Source of the DNA: Hetaerina americana
Lineage: Eukaryota; Arthropoda; Insecta; Odonata; Calopterygidae
Direction: 5' to 3'
Assembly: GCA_022747635.1 (NCBI GenBank)
Contig: JAKTNV010000089.1
Location: 124,001-188,000 of the forward strand
DNA length: 64,000 nucleotides
Shown: positions 1 to 11,300 of the stretch, piece by piece
Numbering within the stretch: position 1 is the stretch's first letter
How the letters are laid out: every line of letters begins with the position of its first letter
The notes under the pieces: model-generated
The model's database searches: none
What the model was told of the DNA's origin: nothing
What the model saw: the letters and a program-made list of their open reading frames with translations, nothing else
Made by a program: the position numbers and the translations under genes

Positions 1-39
1 TTAAGATAACAAATTAAGAACAACTCTAGCAATTTTGTG

Positions 40-275
40 AGGCGTAGACCGACCGGTGGGTCCCTGAATCAAATCCGGGTGAAGATTGTAGCTTTATTCA
101 AGCTGTGAGGCTGGTGCCGAAACTTCCTGGGAAAATATAGGGGGCATGAGGAACAGAACTGGCTCCCCTATCCTGATGCGTGAAATGACACGTGCGCACC
201 AAGTCTTTAATAAGGCTTGGTGCGTACGTGTCAAGCTCTACTCTCACCTATCAGACCAACGTTGGGCTGGTTGCA
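40..275 (+). repeat. tRNA-derived SINE, diverged copy
   Basis: The body (about 95-175) shares the signature seen in the other SINEs here: 'cctgggaaaa', then 'gaactggc', then 'cctatcctgatg'. The head (about 40-95) has a degraded B box (tcaaatccgg, 71-80). Its distal part contains a 17-bp palindrome (187-203 with 216-232, one mismatch) that is not found in the other copies. The repeat assignment rests on comparison with the copies at 5.0, 8.8, 24.0 and 49.3 kb. Confidence 0.6.
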
Positions 276-652
276 CAGGGAATTTCTAGTTCCGCCCCCC
301 AAATATCAGAAAACCAGATAACTATAGCCATGGCCTCTTTGTATAGCGTTTCATTTTCGTTTTTCCAATTCTTTTGTGGGTTACTCCTTTTTTGACCCTT
401 GCGGAAGTCCTGATTAATAGTCCTCAAGACACTGTTCAATTACCAACTTTGTTTTGATAGCCCTAAAATCCCTTTAGTTAAAAAAAATATTTCTAGCCAT
501 AAAAATAGGTTAAATTATTGACCCCGACTGCGCTAGATTATCCATGAAAACCGAAATGAGAAAGCTTGTTAATAACATGGAAAACTATCTACTTCCAGTG
601 CATAAAAATGATGGAGAATACAAGTTATTTCTAATAGCATCTAGTTAAAGAA

Positions 653-690
653 TGTGTCCATCAAAAACCTACCTTATCCGGTAGACTATC
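653..690 (+). repeat. LINE-alpha 3' tail remnant
   Basis: This stretch nearly matches the last part of the LINE-alpha 3' untranslated region at 58260-58297: 'tgtgtccatc', 'aaaaacctacctta' and 'ccggtag' occur in the same order and spacing. The core forms a small hairpin (ctacc pairing with ggtag). No coding sequence precedes it, so it is a severely 5'-truncated insertion. Confidence 0.6.
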
Positions 691-1944
691 TACTATAATG
701 TACTTTAATATTTGAAAAAATATTAAACTATGCACTTCTTATTCAAAGGACTGGGGAAAAAACCGAATGATTTTTACTCTATGAAATCACTGCATTTCTG
801 TGAACTTCAGTGTTTTAATAGTTTCATGAATCACGTAACTTCCCTCACGTTATTAATTTGCAGATACTCAGTGTCAGTATTTACTCACCCTGGATTTTAG
901 TGTAACATGTGGCTACATTCGCCCTGGCATTAAAAAGCAGACTTGTATTTTTTTAAATATCAAAGATGTGAGTGTGTGTAGCTCGTATCGTTATTTTTCT
1001 GTAGACCATTTCAAAAACTGACTTTCAGAGTGAGCACGCCCTTTTTGCTGCTATGAGTCTTCGGGTTCTGTTAATGAAAAAGTAATCTATTTTGTGACTG
1101 CGGAATCAGGATCCGTAGGCATGCATAACTTTGCATACCGCACGTGCGGCTGTTATTCATAGTAGATGCACCAGGTTGGGTGTTGCTATTGTATGAAGAG
1201 GATTATTGACTTCTTTGTTCTTTGCATAATTCACTACTGGGCACCGTTTTCGTGCCGTGGATGTTGAAACTCCGGAGATATTTGCCAATAATCTGGAAGT
1301 ACTTGAGATGGATTATTATGGTCGAAGAATATTTTTCAACTACAAAGATATCTAGCGTCACTCTGGGGATGAGAGACGAAGGAGAGATAGAAATTGAAAT
1401 AAATAGGTGAGGCAGTCAAGGATGATTGGGGTTGGGTAAGTTAATATCTCGGTGAAGCGGAGAGGAAAGACAATTGAAGCTACATCATTATTCATTTCTT
1501 TCCGTTCCCCTTACTTCAATTCCAGGAATGTAATTTTCTGTGATCCCATATTGCTGGTAGAATAAAATATCTAGATGAACCAACTTAATTATGGTCCATA
1601 ATGTATGAAATCTATTAGAGTCACAGAAACTTGGGGAACCCTATTTATCTCTTCCGAAGTCCTTGCCAGGACGAACAAACACTTGACCCTAGTATTTACA
1701 TTACTCTGGAGAGGTGATAAAAGAAGTGCAGGAATGGGATTAAAAGGAGTAAAAGTAATCAGAGAATAGACTCGTATCCCTAGGATGATTTTGTAGTTTT
1801 AGCAGATCTGGTGTTGAAAAGATCTACAGGCATTCTTGTTAATGTTATTATTATCGGTTAAGTTAGGTTTTGGATTGACGCAAGCTAGCAAACGGTCCAG
1901 CGACAATATTATTTCCTTTCCTAACAGAACGCAACCCAACATCC
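691..1944. other. non-coding, nothing recognised
   Basis: AT-rich unique-looking sequence. Only chance-length open frames occur, and none has a recognisable domain or a splice-bounded exon. Confidence 0.5.
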
Positions 1945-2230
1945 AACCCTAAAATAAGCCCCTATTCATTCCACACACTTCCTCCCTCGCTCCCTACATT
2001 CCGTCCAACATGCTTACCCTACTCCTGCCCCTTCCTCGTTTATCCAAAATGTTTCCCTATACCACACTCTTCAACATACTGATGCCAACATTAATCAATC
2101 GAAGCGCTCTGAATCCATCTGTCCTGCCTCCTTTGGATTTCTCCCAACAACACTCTCTCCTCCCTCACCATGACTAGCACTTCCTCGTTTGTTTTCCTTT
2201 CTGTCCACTTCACCCTGTATGCTGCCTGAA
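1945..2230 (-). mobile_element. LINE-alpha fragment (3' end of the reverse-transcriptase ORF)
   Basis: The plus strand here is pyrimidine-rich. Its reverse complement follows the end of the LINE-alpha ORF at 57940-58200: the pieces equivalent to 'gtccaacat', 'atcacagtcttcaacat', 'tcctgcctcc' and 'cttcctcatttgttttc' appear in the same order. It has many substitutions and no open frame, so it is an old dead copy. Confidence 0.65.
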
Positions 2231-2552
2231 AGATTATTTTATTCCTTCGTTTTTTCTGCTTATCTTACACTCCGCCTCATATTCCGGCCTGCAGCATTCC
2301 ATCTATATTTGTCGGCTCCGTTGAATTTGGCCTAATTAATTCATCTTTGCTTCCAAAATAAAGTCTCAAAATAATAATAATGATAATTCGGCTTTATTCG
2401 GGCAAGATTGAGATTGCGGCAGTCCCTTCTTCCATCTAACTCATCGTCAAATACATTCAGTGAAAATATAATTATATTTGAGTGCTAAATAATATTTGAA
2501 AAAATACTAGGTAATGACAATCGATTTGCAATGAGTATTCATAAATACAAAG

Positions 2553-2556
<4 letters not shown>

Positions 2557-2605
<49 letters not shown>

Positions 2606-2893
2606 ACATGTAGATTTTTGGAATATAGAGACACAAAGAAAGGACACTCACAATATGTTATTTGACGTTTCGACAGCTCGGCTGTCATCTTCAGAATCCC
2701 AAGACTCGGCCGAAGACGACAGCCAAACTGTCGAAACGTCAAATAACATATTGTGAGTGCCCTTTCTTTGTGTCTCTATATTCTAAAAATCTACATCTGT
2801 GTTTGTTTTTATATATTTGTGTGTCGCCAAAGAGCGTTCCATTTCGAAGAGAGATATATATATATATATATATTATATATATGTATATATATA
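2557..2893. repeat. fold-back inverted repeat between (TA)n tracts
   Basis: Two arms of about 90 bp (2602-2691 and 2713-2804) are reverse complements with few mismatches, separated by a loop of about 21 bp. (TA)n tracts flank the unit at 2557-2602 and 2854-2893. Read outward, each arm has the order ctgaagatgacagc, a short loop, gctgtcgaaacg, then 'caatatgttatt' or its complement. Because of the symmetry, both strands encode almost the same spurious peptide, so neither frame is treated as a gene. The outward string resembles motifs seen near Penelope-like retroelements; that link is an inference. Confidence 0.8.
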
Positions 2894-4174
2894 ATTACAT
2901 GCACATAGTTGATATACATACATTATTTTTCTAATAAAATGAACAAATTGGATTGAGTACACCGTGAGTACTTAGGTAATTGATAGAATGCCCAATAAAG
3001 AAGACCAATGGGCGAATTCATTGACCGAATTGAGAAGGAAGCGTTCGATAGGATAGAATGAGGAGCACAAGTCTGCCGGTATTCGGAGGGACAGAATAGA
3101 GAATGAATGAATATTTGTCCTACCTCTTTACATTATAAATGGCAGAAGGTTTATCAATTTGACTAGCATTTATTAATAAGCTCGTTTTATTCTTGGCGTG
3201 AAAAAGAGATATCACTTTCAAGCACCCATTTTCTTTCAATTATGTACTAGCCCACGAAGTCATTCTCCTCACTTAGCCTTCAGTTTATACTAAGATGTGG
3301 AATGAAACGGATTTGGTAGTTGTTGGGAATTTTAATAGTCAGAGCGCATACTAAAGGTTACAAAAGAATGGATGCTGAAATCCTTTCTCGAGTTACGCAA
3401 CTGTAATTCTATGGTTACGATTCTCTTTCAATTTTCCTCTCAGAATGAAATCCACGCCTTAGCACGCCATAGGAGCATTGTAGTGTTTCATTGGGGAAAT
3501 ATTTGGAATACTTCCCCACAGTTCTCGTTAAACAGTGCCGTCACGCAAAGCTTCTCTCACGAAAATCTTTTAAATGTTAAGTATTGTAGTATAATTTATT
3601 AAGAGTCGGCTTTCAGTCATGGTCGCTTCCCTGAAGGTATATATAAATTCTATAGGATCGTTTGAAATCATTTATACTGTCCCCCTCACATGCCTCGGGC
3701 ATCTTTTACAATGAAAATTTATTTTCTTTCCCAAGAGATTTCCAAGTTTGTCCTTTGGCGTTAGTCCAGATTTCCTAGATTTACGTTTTGGGGGAAATAT
3801 ATTATCATATAAATTATTACAGACACGGAAGATAGAGAAGTATTTCCTGGAAATCTTTTTATTTCGTGTTTCACGCTACTATGCGTGAGTACTTTTATTG
3901 TGTATCATGAAGGGCGATAGGTAATGGAAGTACAAATTTCGGAATAAGGAAGAATTGATAGCAGCATTGTAGAAGTTTAAGAATTTTGAAATCATGTGTT
4001 TCTGCTGAACTATGAAAGTAGGGATTCCTAAATAAAAGGGTTGTTTTGTTGTAGTTTGGACTATATTTTCCCTCGCTTCTGAGTCTATAATTTTATATTG
4101 CCTATGTTAAAGGAAATGTGAACATATTTTACGGAGTATATCAGTAAGTTTTTTATCCTTTAAAATCATATTTG

Positions 4175-4175
<1 letters not shown>
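2894..4175. other. non-coding, nothing recognised
   Basis: Low-GC sequence with short open frames only. No repeat shared with the rest of the window was noticed. Confidence 0.45.

Positions 4176-4228
<53 letters not shown>
4176..4228. repeat. (TA)n microsatellite
   Basis: An uninterrupted TA dinucleotide run of about 26 units. Unlike most other TA runs here, it does not obviously touch a recognised element. Confidence 0.95.
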
Positions 4229-5031
4229 CTTTGATTAATATCAATAAAAGGTTAACTATGACAATCCCGAATCTTCCGGCTATTGCATGTTTTTGTGAGT
4301 TATGGTTTCACGACGTTATCACGGAACGATTGACGCTTCAGTGGAATGCAAACGGCGAGTAGTCACCGATCCATTATTTCGCGCGATTCGATTTTGCGTT
4401 GAAAATTTTGAGTGGGACTGAGCCGCATTTTTTCACGCAATTAGATTCTACGTTTTTTTTTGTTTCTTATAAACATATAAAACTCTGCTGTAGAAACGTT
4501 GAGGTTTATTCGCGTTACTCGTATTTAGTATTCTCTGCAGCGAGAAAAATACTTTCAAAATTCAGTAAAGTCATTAATAATCCATAATGTTGACAAAATG
4601 GGATCGCCTTGCTATGATTATTTTACACATGCGCACAGGTAAAAACAAACGCTAGCAATTTTACCCCGGTATTTACAATGGCATATTTTAGCACTTTGCC
4701 ATGACTGGCAAAAATGTAAATCTTAACTCGATCGTGACGTTGATTACCCATGATTTCTTATAGATATTATTTCTCATAGATATTATTCCTTTTTTGAGGA
4801 GAATTTTGGCAATAGCCTTTTGAATTTCAAGCGTGTGCGTTCAGGACCGCGTCTACATATTTTATCCATTTGTATCGCCGTTAATTTTCTAATATTCCAT
4901 CACTCAGACGTGAACGTTATGCTTTAAATTGTGAATGTGAACGTCATGTTTTATGCATGTAAATTTTGTGAGAGAAAACGAGAAATGTTTTGAAAATATC
5001 ATTGTTTTTCAATAAAAACGATAAACATTGT
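4229..5031. other. non-coding, nothing recognised
   Basis: AT-rich sequence without a convincing coding frame or shared repeat. Confidence 0.45.
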
Positions 5032-5275
5032 AATCAACCCGAAGGTCGCTTTGTTAGGTAATGATAGAGTTTACCCAGTTCTAAGCCCGATAGCGCGTGA
5101 AATTCACACATCAGGGTGTCAGTGCCTTTCCCTGTGCTGGATATGGTTTCTCAGGAAGATCTGGTACCCGAAAAGTCACATGGCTTGGGTGGAGTTGCAG
5201 GTGCCCTGAGAGGCTTGTCCGGGAATCGAACCCGGACCCTCCGGTCATTAGTCCAACGCTCTACCCCTGGACCAA
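5032..5275 (-). repeat. tRNA-derived SINE with intact A and B boxes
   Basis: Read on the minus strand, the head holds an A box (tggtccaggggtagagcg, complement of 5257-5274) and an exact B box (ggttcgattcc, complement of 5222-5232). These are the RNA polymerase III internal promoter elements of tRNA genes. A non-tRNA body follows ('ttttcgggtacc', 'gagaaacca', 'cagggaaaggcactg'), shared with the copy at 8806. No full cloverleaf follows the head, so this is a SINE rather than a tRNA gene. Confidence 0.85.
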
Positions 5276-5599
5276 ATATTTTGTCATTATTATGACAAAA
5301 TGTAAAGTAGTAGAATAAAAAGGAACTTTCAATGAAATTATTTTTAATCCAAATCGACGAATGAAACATTTTTAGTAACCAAACGGAAGTGTGGGATCAA
5401 GAACTATGTTCTTCATATCCTTGGAAATGTGAATTCGGCGTAAAAAGTTGTAAAATCAAGGTTGAAATGATAACCTAACTGATTTGTGTGATGGAAGCTA
5501 TTTCGAAGTTTATCTTTGGTTAAATTTAGCACTTTGGTTGTCTCGAGCAAAGTATTATTCGGTGTAAAACTGTGGTCGCCGTGGATCATAGTGGTTGCT

Positions 5600-5850
5600 G
5601 AGGTTCATATTCCTTGTCTGAATTCTCTATCGCCGTCTAATTTCATAGACAGTCTCCCAAAGTAGCGGTTCATTAGAATATCAATCCTATTCTGAATTAC
5701 CAAGCTGGTAATTTTATGCACACATCCGCTGGCACAATACGTTTGTTTTTTTCCCGTGTGATTGTCACGACTCACCGACCTCCGCATATCTCTGCCGTGG
5801 GCTCCAGGGCCTTATTTAAATGCAATAGAGAACGTGATGTCACGGGCTGC
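5600..5850 (+). pseudogene. probable Tc1-like transposase relic
   Basis: At about 5787-5850 one frame reads LPWAPGPYLNAIENVMSRAA. This resembles the Tc1-family block around the third catalytic residue, where the usual form is LPWPxxSPDLNxIENxW. Just upstream, in another frame, GNFMHTSAGTIRLFF (about 5706-5750) resembles the block around the second catalytic Asp (DNxxxHTAxxIR). The two blocks are in different frames and slightly too far apart for a DD34E enzyme, so at least one frameshift or insertion is implied. No terminal repeats were found. The call rests on motif similarity alone. Confidence 0.45.
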
Positions 5851-6274
5851 CTGCACTATTATTTTCATTTTGCCTCATCCCTTTGAATGCTGCAATCGAA
5901 TCCTGCTTCCTTCCCTGAGGCTTTCGCCACCGTTTGGAATATTCATGACGTTGTTCATTGGAATCATCGTGGGTATAGTTGTGCGGTTACTCAAGAAATC
6001 AGTGTCCGAATTATTTGCCGTAAATATGTTTGGAAATCATTTTAACATTCATTTTAATCTTTGTAATTGTTCTATGGCGTAACACAGTCAGGATGAAAAT
6101 GAGGCTACCAAAATATTAGTGCTCACTCGGCGATATCTATTGCGTCATTGAAGTTTCGGTTAACAATGCGATTCATCGCGAGTAGTCCATTGAATGGCCT
6201 AAGTACAGGAGACCGTCACAACCAGAGGTGAGAGGGCGATGGACTAAATTGTGAAAGATTAATTTTCTATCTGC
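5851..6274. other. non-coding, nothing recognised
   Basis: Sequence between the Tc1-like relic and the 3' end of the LINE-beta copy. No feature recognised. Confidence 0.4.
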
Positions 6275-7825
6275 TTACATCTGCATGATATCCTGTGAGC
6301 CACCATTATTACAATGTGAGGTAGGGGGTTTCCCTGGACTACTGTAGCCCTCCATTCTACTCTATTTAATGTCAATTCCCTCTATCCCTGATACCTTTTC
6401 TGTTTTACGTCCTTCTTACTTTGTCCTATGTACATGTCTCTTGGTCTTCCTTGTGGCATCTTCCTTTCTGTTTTTCCTTCTATGAAATTCCTAATCAATC
6501 CATATGCCTCAATTTGTACCCAATCAATCTAATTCTTCTCTGCCGTAAAGTTCTCCATATGGTCCTCTCCTCTTCTGGTCTTCTATATAATTCCTCATTC
6601 CTTACCTTGTCTGTCCATTTGATCTTTATCATTCTCCTCCAATGCTATGTTTCAAAGGCTTCTATTCTTTGCTGGTCCACTTTTAGAATATTCCAAGTCT
6701 CGGAACCATAGAGCGCCTTGCTCCATACGAAAGCCTTGACGAATTGCTTCCTTGATTCCAGCCTTAGGTTCTTTGAGCACAGTAATTGCCTCTTCTTCAT
6801 GAATGAATCCTTAGCTTGGGCTAGTCTTTGCTTAAGTCGGTCGAACTTCTTTGATCCCATGTTATGCTGCTGCCCAGGTAGATGAACAATTCCACTTGCT
6901 CTAGTTTCATCCCTCGAATGGTGATATTGGCATCCAGCATATCTCTTCCGCACACGAGGATTTTTAGTTTTCTTCTTGCAGATGTTCATATTATATTCTC
7001 CTATTACTTGATCCATAGCACTTAGAGTTGCTTGCAGGTCCTCTCGCGTTTCCACCACTACTGGGATGTCATCTGCAAACCGAAGCATGTTGATTTCTTC
7101 TCCATTTACCTGACTCCTTTGATACCCATTGCTTGTGTTTCTTTTATTGCCTCTTCAAGGTATACGTTAAATATTGTTGGAGAGAGGTTGCATCCTTGTC
7201 TAACTCCTCTGTTTATTTTGGCTTCTATTTTTCTTCCAGTTTTCGTTTGCATTGTTGCAACCTGATTCTTGTAGGGGTAAGGGATAATTCTTCTGTCGTT
7301 GTAGTACAATTCAAGCGCTTCTAGCATCTTGAACATCTTGGACCATTCGACGTTGCCAAAGGCCTTCTCTGAGTCAACGAATGCCACATATAATAGTTTA
7401 TTTATGTGTCTCATATTTTCGGCCAGAACTCTCAAGCTGAGAATTGCCTCTCTTGCCCCTCGGTTTTTCTTGAATCCGAATTGGTTTTCTGAGAGGTTTC
7501 CTTCTATCTTTCCTTCCATTCTTTGACTAAATATCCGAGTAAGGATTTTTGATGATTGAGTCACCAGGCGCAATGTTCTGTGTTCTTCATATTTACTAGT
7601 GTAGCTGTTTTCAGTTTCTTCGGTATTGCAATCATTATACTTTTCTCGAAGTCTTCTGGTATCTTTCCGCTGTCGTAGCTATCTTTGATCATTCCATGGA
7701 GGGCGTCCTTCGCTTTGACCCCGAGTGCATTGATTATTTCTCCGTTAATTTTGTCAACTCCTGGTGCCTTGTTGTTTCTCAGGTCTGCCATGGCCCTCTC
7801 GTATTCGCTTCTTAATATCAGCGAA
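6275..7825 (-). pseudogene. LINE-beta reverse transcriptase, broken (3' segment)
   Basis: Non-LTR retrotransposon reverse transcriptase read on the minus strand. In order: the start of the domain (NNKAPGVDKINGEI, near 7770), IPEDFEKSIMIAIPKK (near 7640), NQFGFKKNRGAREAILSLR (near 7460), VAFVDSEKAF (near 7380), the conserved GVRQGCNLSP (near 7200), the catalytic FADD box (near 7070), and the C-terminal block YGSETW (near 6705), followed by a tail whose first in-frame stop replaces a conserved Trp (near 6645). Frameshifts lie near 7567 and near 7100. The endonuclease half is not upstream in the same orientation; it lies inverted at 7826-8646. The clade is uncertain. It is not functional as it stands. 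Confidence 0.88.
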
Positions 7826-8642
7826 CCCCGAGTAATAGGACCAGTAATGGGAGATTGGAGCGCTGTGGTCGGCGAGGGGCGAGAGGGAAGTAGCGTGGGA
7901 ATCTTCGGATTGGGAAAACGAAACCCCGCGGGAGAGAGACTGATAGAATTCTGCAACGAGAAAAACATGGTAGCGACAAATACCATCTTCGATCAACATC
8001 CGAGGAGAAGATACACATGGAAGATGCCTGGAGACAAAGCACGATACCTAATTGTCAGGAAGAGATACAAGAACCAAGTTAAGAAGTGTTAGAGCTACCC
8101 CGGTGCAGATATAAATAGCGATCACAACCTGATGATCATGGACAGCAGACTGCGATAAAATAAGATGAAGAAAGAGACACAACAACCCAGATGGAACACA
8201 AAGATACTGGAAGAAAATAGCTCGAGTAAAATTCACCAAGGCAATCGAAAGGGAAGTAGAAGGAAATAATGATAATACCAGCACTGACAGTCGATGGAAA
8301 GAAATGAAGAATGTAATTACCAAAGCTGCAGATAAGCTCCTTTTGAGTAAGGTGGAAATATCTCAGGAGCCTTGGATAACAGCTCAAATAAGACGTCTGA
8401 TAGACGAAAGAAGAAAATTCAAGAATCCAAGAAATGATAGTGAAGAAGACCTCTACGAGTATAAAAAGCTGCGGAAACAGGTCATACGAGAGTGCAAGCA
8501 GACAAAGGAAGAATGAATAGAAAGCTGATGCGAAGAAATTAATGACTACATGATAAATGATGGCTTATAAACTAGTGAAGAGGCAATTCGGGGAAAGAAA
8601 AACAAAATCGCAAAACCTCCGAGCCGCTGATGGAAAAATACC

Positions 8643-8646
<4 letters not shown>
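7826..8646 (+). pseudogene. LINE-beta endonuclease and linker, inverted 5' segment
   Basis: On the plus strand the frame reads MGDWSAVVGEG, then FGLGKRNPAGERLIEFC, then NTIFDQHPRRRYTW, and further on SDHNLMIMDSRL. These are characteristic of the apurinic-like endonuclease domain at the N-terminus of LINE proteins. A linker follows (about 8300-8640), ending near LRAADGKIP. Stops and frame changes break it at about 8060, 8157 and 8514. In an intact element this segment precedes the reverse transcriptase in the same direction; here it is in opposite orientation and abuts it at about 7826-7842. The outer end runs into a (TA)n tract. Confidence 0.85.

Positions 8647-8649
<3 letters not shown>

Positions 8650-8719
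<70 letters not shown>
8650..8719. repeat. (TA)n microsatellite
   Basis: About 35 TA units, starting directly at the outer end of the inverted LINE-beta segment. Confidence 0.95.
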
Positions 8720-8724
<5 letters not shown>

Positions 8725-8805
8725 CGAAAATTCGAAAACGTGTGATTTCTTTCCTTTTTTGTGTTTCTATTCACTAGTGCTAACTTGATATCCATTATAT
8801 ATAGA

Positions 8806-9025
8806 GCTGAGTGGGTCGTGGTAGTCCAGGGTAGAGCGTTGGGCTACTGACCGGAGGGGCCGGGTTCGATTCCCGGTCAAGCCTCTCTGGGCACCTGCAG
8901 CTCCACCCAAGATATGTGATTTTTCGGGTACCAGGCCTGGGAAACCATAACCGGCACAGGGAAAGGAACTGGCACCCCTACCCTGATGCAGGGGGGCCAT
9001 CCCTACCAAACCGACCCTCGAGTTG

Positions 9026-9027
<2 letters not shown>
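8806..9027 (+). repeat. tRNA-derived SINE, best-preserved copy
   Basis: The A box (tggtagtccagg, 8819-8830) and B box (ggttcgattcc, 8863-8873) lie at tRNA-like spacing. The body then carries 'tttttcgggtacc', 'ctgggaaacca', 'cagggaaaggaactgg' and 'accctgatg', and the repeat ends in a (TA)n tract. It agrees closely with the minus-strand copy at 5032-5275, so the two define the family. Such elements are transcribed by RNA polymerase III and depend on LINE proteins for retroposition (established for SINEs in general). Confidence 0.9.

Positions 9028-9094
<67 letters not shown>
9028..9094. repeat. (TA)n microsatellite at a SINE tail
   Basis: About 33 TA units directly continuing the 3' end of the SINE at 8806-9027. 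Confidence 0.95.
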
Positions 9095-9097
<3 letters not shown>

Positions 9098-9339
9098 TTG
9101 TAGGAAAGTTCCTTGCAATAAAGCATAAGAATGCGTAACAAATTACTTGATGTTACTATCGACATTTTTCATCCATCGTCTGTGACTTTCTTCAACCTTA
9201 GGAGTGGGTTAAAATATATTATTCGATCCATTCGTGCTATCACCATCGTGTTGAGTGTTGATTTTACAATTTGACACAAAGAAGTTTCGCTTCATCACCA
9301 TGAATATCGTAATCGTTTGGGCTGATCATTATTAGGCTT

Positions 9340-9720
9340 GTTTGACATATCTACCCCACGCGATTCTCCTATAGTCTAGCCCCTTCATTCTGTTTCTTCT
9401 CTTAGGCGTCGTATTATTCGTTTCGTGTATCTCAGCTGGGGTCTTAATTTGTAACTCCTTCCTTTCAGTCTTCACCAAACCATTGTTAGGCAGCATGTTT
9501 TATGGCATGATTTTCCCCTCTTCTTCATTCGTTTTATTTCTTCTCCCAGCAGTCGCAGAAACCCCTCGTTAGTAATGTGACCCTGCCATATGATTTCCAA
9601 CTTTCCCATGCAAAGAAATCTTCGTCTTCCGCTTACTGCTGCTGCGTTGTCCGTGTGCCACCGCTACGTATATAAAGCAAACTCTGCTGAAGTGTTGCCT
9701 TACTTCCAGGCTCGTTTTTC
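9340..9720 (-). mobile_element. possible degenerate LINE fragment (C-terminal region)
   Basis: One minus-strand frame reads HITNEGFLRLLGEEIKRMKK (near 9550-9600). This resembles the C-terminal segment after the reverse transcriptase in LINE-alpha and LINE-beta, typically a Trp-rich stretch followed by (V/T)NEE and (V/I)GE. The remainder is interrupted by stops. The match is short and could be coincidental. Confidence 0.4.
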
Positions 9721-9830
9721 TAGCTATTTTCATAATTTTATTCCAATGTAAAGTTTTTTTTGCATTGATTCAGTTTTTAAATGGGAAGACTTTGGCAGAC
9801 GAAACTATTCCCAGATTAAATGGCAATTAT

Positions 9831-9864
9831 CAGCTCCCTCTTTTTATTTAGGAGGAGGGAGCTG
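9831..9864. repeat. short perfect hairpin
   Basis: cagctccctc (9831-9840) is the exact reverse complement of gagggagctg (9855-9864), with a 14-nt loop. No function is implied. Confidence 0.7.
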
Positions 9865-10384
9865 GAAATTCTCATTCCATTACAGCTCATCCAAATCACC
9901 CCGTTCCAACCGTGCATCCAACGTAAATTATGCATGAATTTTGAGGAAATGATGATTCTGTGACGATGGCGCAACAAAGGATGAATGAAATGCGATCGAT
10001 GAAGATACCACTGGAAATCTAGAAGGCGTTATAAGGAGCGTGAGGTCATCAGCCATGTTAGCAGGAAAAACAAATGTACGGGTAATACGTTTTTTGCGTA
10101 TTCTCTATGGCGGTGGTTGATATTTGTGCGAAGAAAACAGATTCTTTGATTCCATTATTTCAGTCTTTCTCATTTTGACACATTTTCTCGCCGCCCCTGC
10201 AGCGTCGTGAGTTGGGGTTACGTGTATTTCGGCGACCTAGCGAAGCACTTCCAAAGAACAACACCGCTGCAGTAAGATAAATCTACTTCATCTATAATCA
10301 GCCTTCCCAGTTCTTCTTTCATAATAATATATTGACAAATTTTTTAATGCATCGTCGTTTAGATTTAAGGTCCGGGGATGAAAT

Positions 10385-10560
10385 TTGTTAGACTATAGAA
10401 ACTTTCAGTTCGGCCAAGCTGTGTGATTTTTCTGGCTCGAGGTATTCCTGGAATGCCCCAGGAAAAGAAATTGGCCCCCGTACCCTGAATGATAAATTTT
10501 ACATGCCATAAGGCTTAGATAGACGTTAACTTTGCTCTCACATACAGAACTAACCTTTGG
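10385..10560 (+). repeat. SINE body remnant
   Basis: Carries the body signature (tgtgatttttctggctcg, 'cctggaatgcccc', 'aaagaaattggc', 'accctgaatg', 'cataaggctta') but lacks a recognisable tRNA head. It is an older, 5'-truncated copy. Confidence 0.6.
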
Positions 10561-11300
10561 ATTGACTCTTGTGGATTTTGGTTGGTATTGCTTGCTGAAT
10601 TATTTTTATAGTACTAAGCTATAGCTCAAGGTACATGAGCTATAACTTATTACTTAGTACAAGGTCATCAGGGAATTCGGAAAGTTGTTTTACCAAAATT
10701 AATACTTAAATGAAGGGACGAGTCAATCATCTTTGAATATTTCTAAAAACAAAGAAAATGTATCGGAGAGAACGATTTGGAGCGATATTTTAATGGTCGG
10801 AATTAGATTTTGGCGAAAGGAGAGGACCCTTGGATATTTTTGAGAGGAAAGCATGGGGAAGAACAGAGGAAATAAGCAGGGTAAAATTAATGGAAAACGA
10901 ACTGTTGGATATTGTTACGTTAGGAAGGAAATATCTGGAGGAAACTTTAAGACGATGAAAGTGTGGATGGAGATATAGAGAGGTGATGTGAGTGTATGTA
11001 TGAGGAATCTGTCCTTCACGGTAACCTGTCTCATCACGGTAAAGAAACCACGACCATCAAATACATCATCCAACAAAATACTTCATGTAAATAAAGTAGT
11101 TCATTGCTTGTATCATCTTCTAATTTTATAATCGTGACTCAATCGGCAATTGAGTTGAGCGACGAATAATTCATTGCACTTAAGACCTTACCCCATCCTG
11201 CTACGGTGTTTCATAACTGCTGATTTAACCGCATGGTGCCTATCACGTGAAAATGAGTGCATTCGAGGGGGCGACCCGGGGGTCCTTATCATGACGTTAA
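10561..11300. other. non-coding with one bulged palindrome
   Basis: Nothing coding was recognised. An imperfect palindrome at 10611-10660 pairs gtactaag and ctatagctca with their complements around a short loop. Confidence 0.45.

Noticed and set aside
2539..2934. Two genes of similar protein sequence on opposite strands
   Set aside because: The similarity arises from the inverted repeat: the same DNA is read twice.
8819..8880. tRNA gene
   Set aside because: A and B boxes are good, but no complete cloverleaf follows and the same head is attached to a SINE body in many copies; the same holds for 5222-5274 and 61440-61450.
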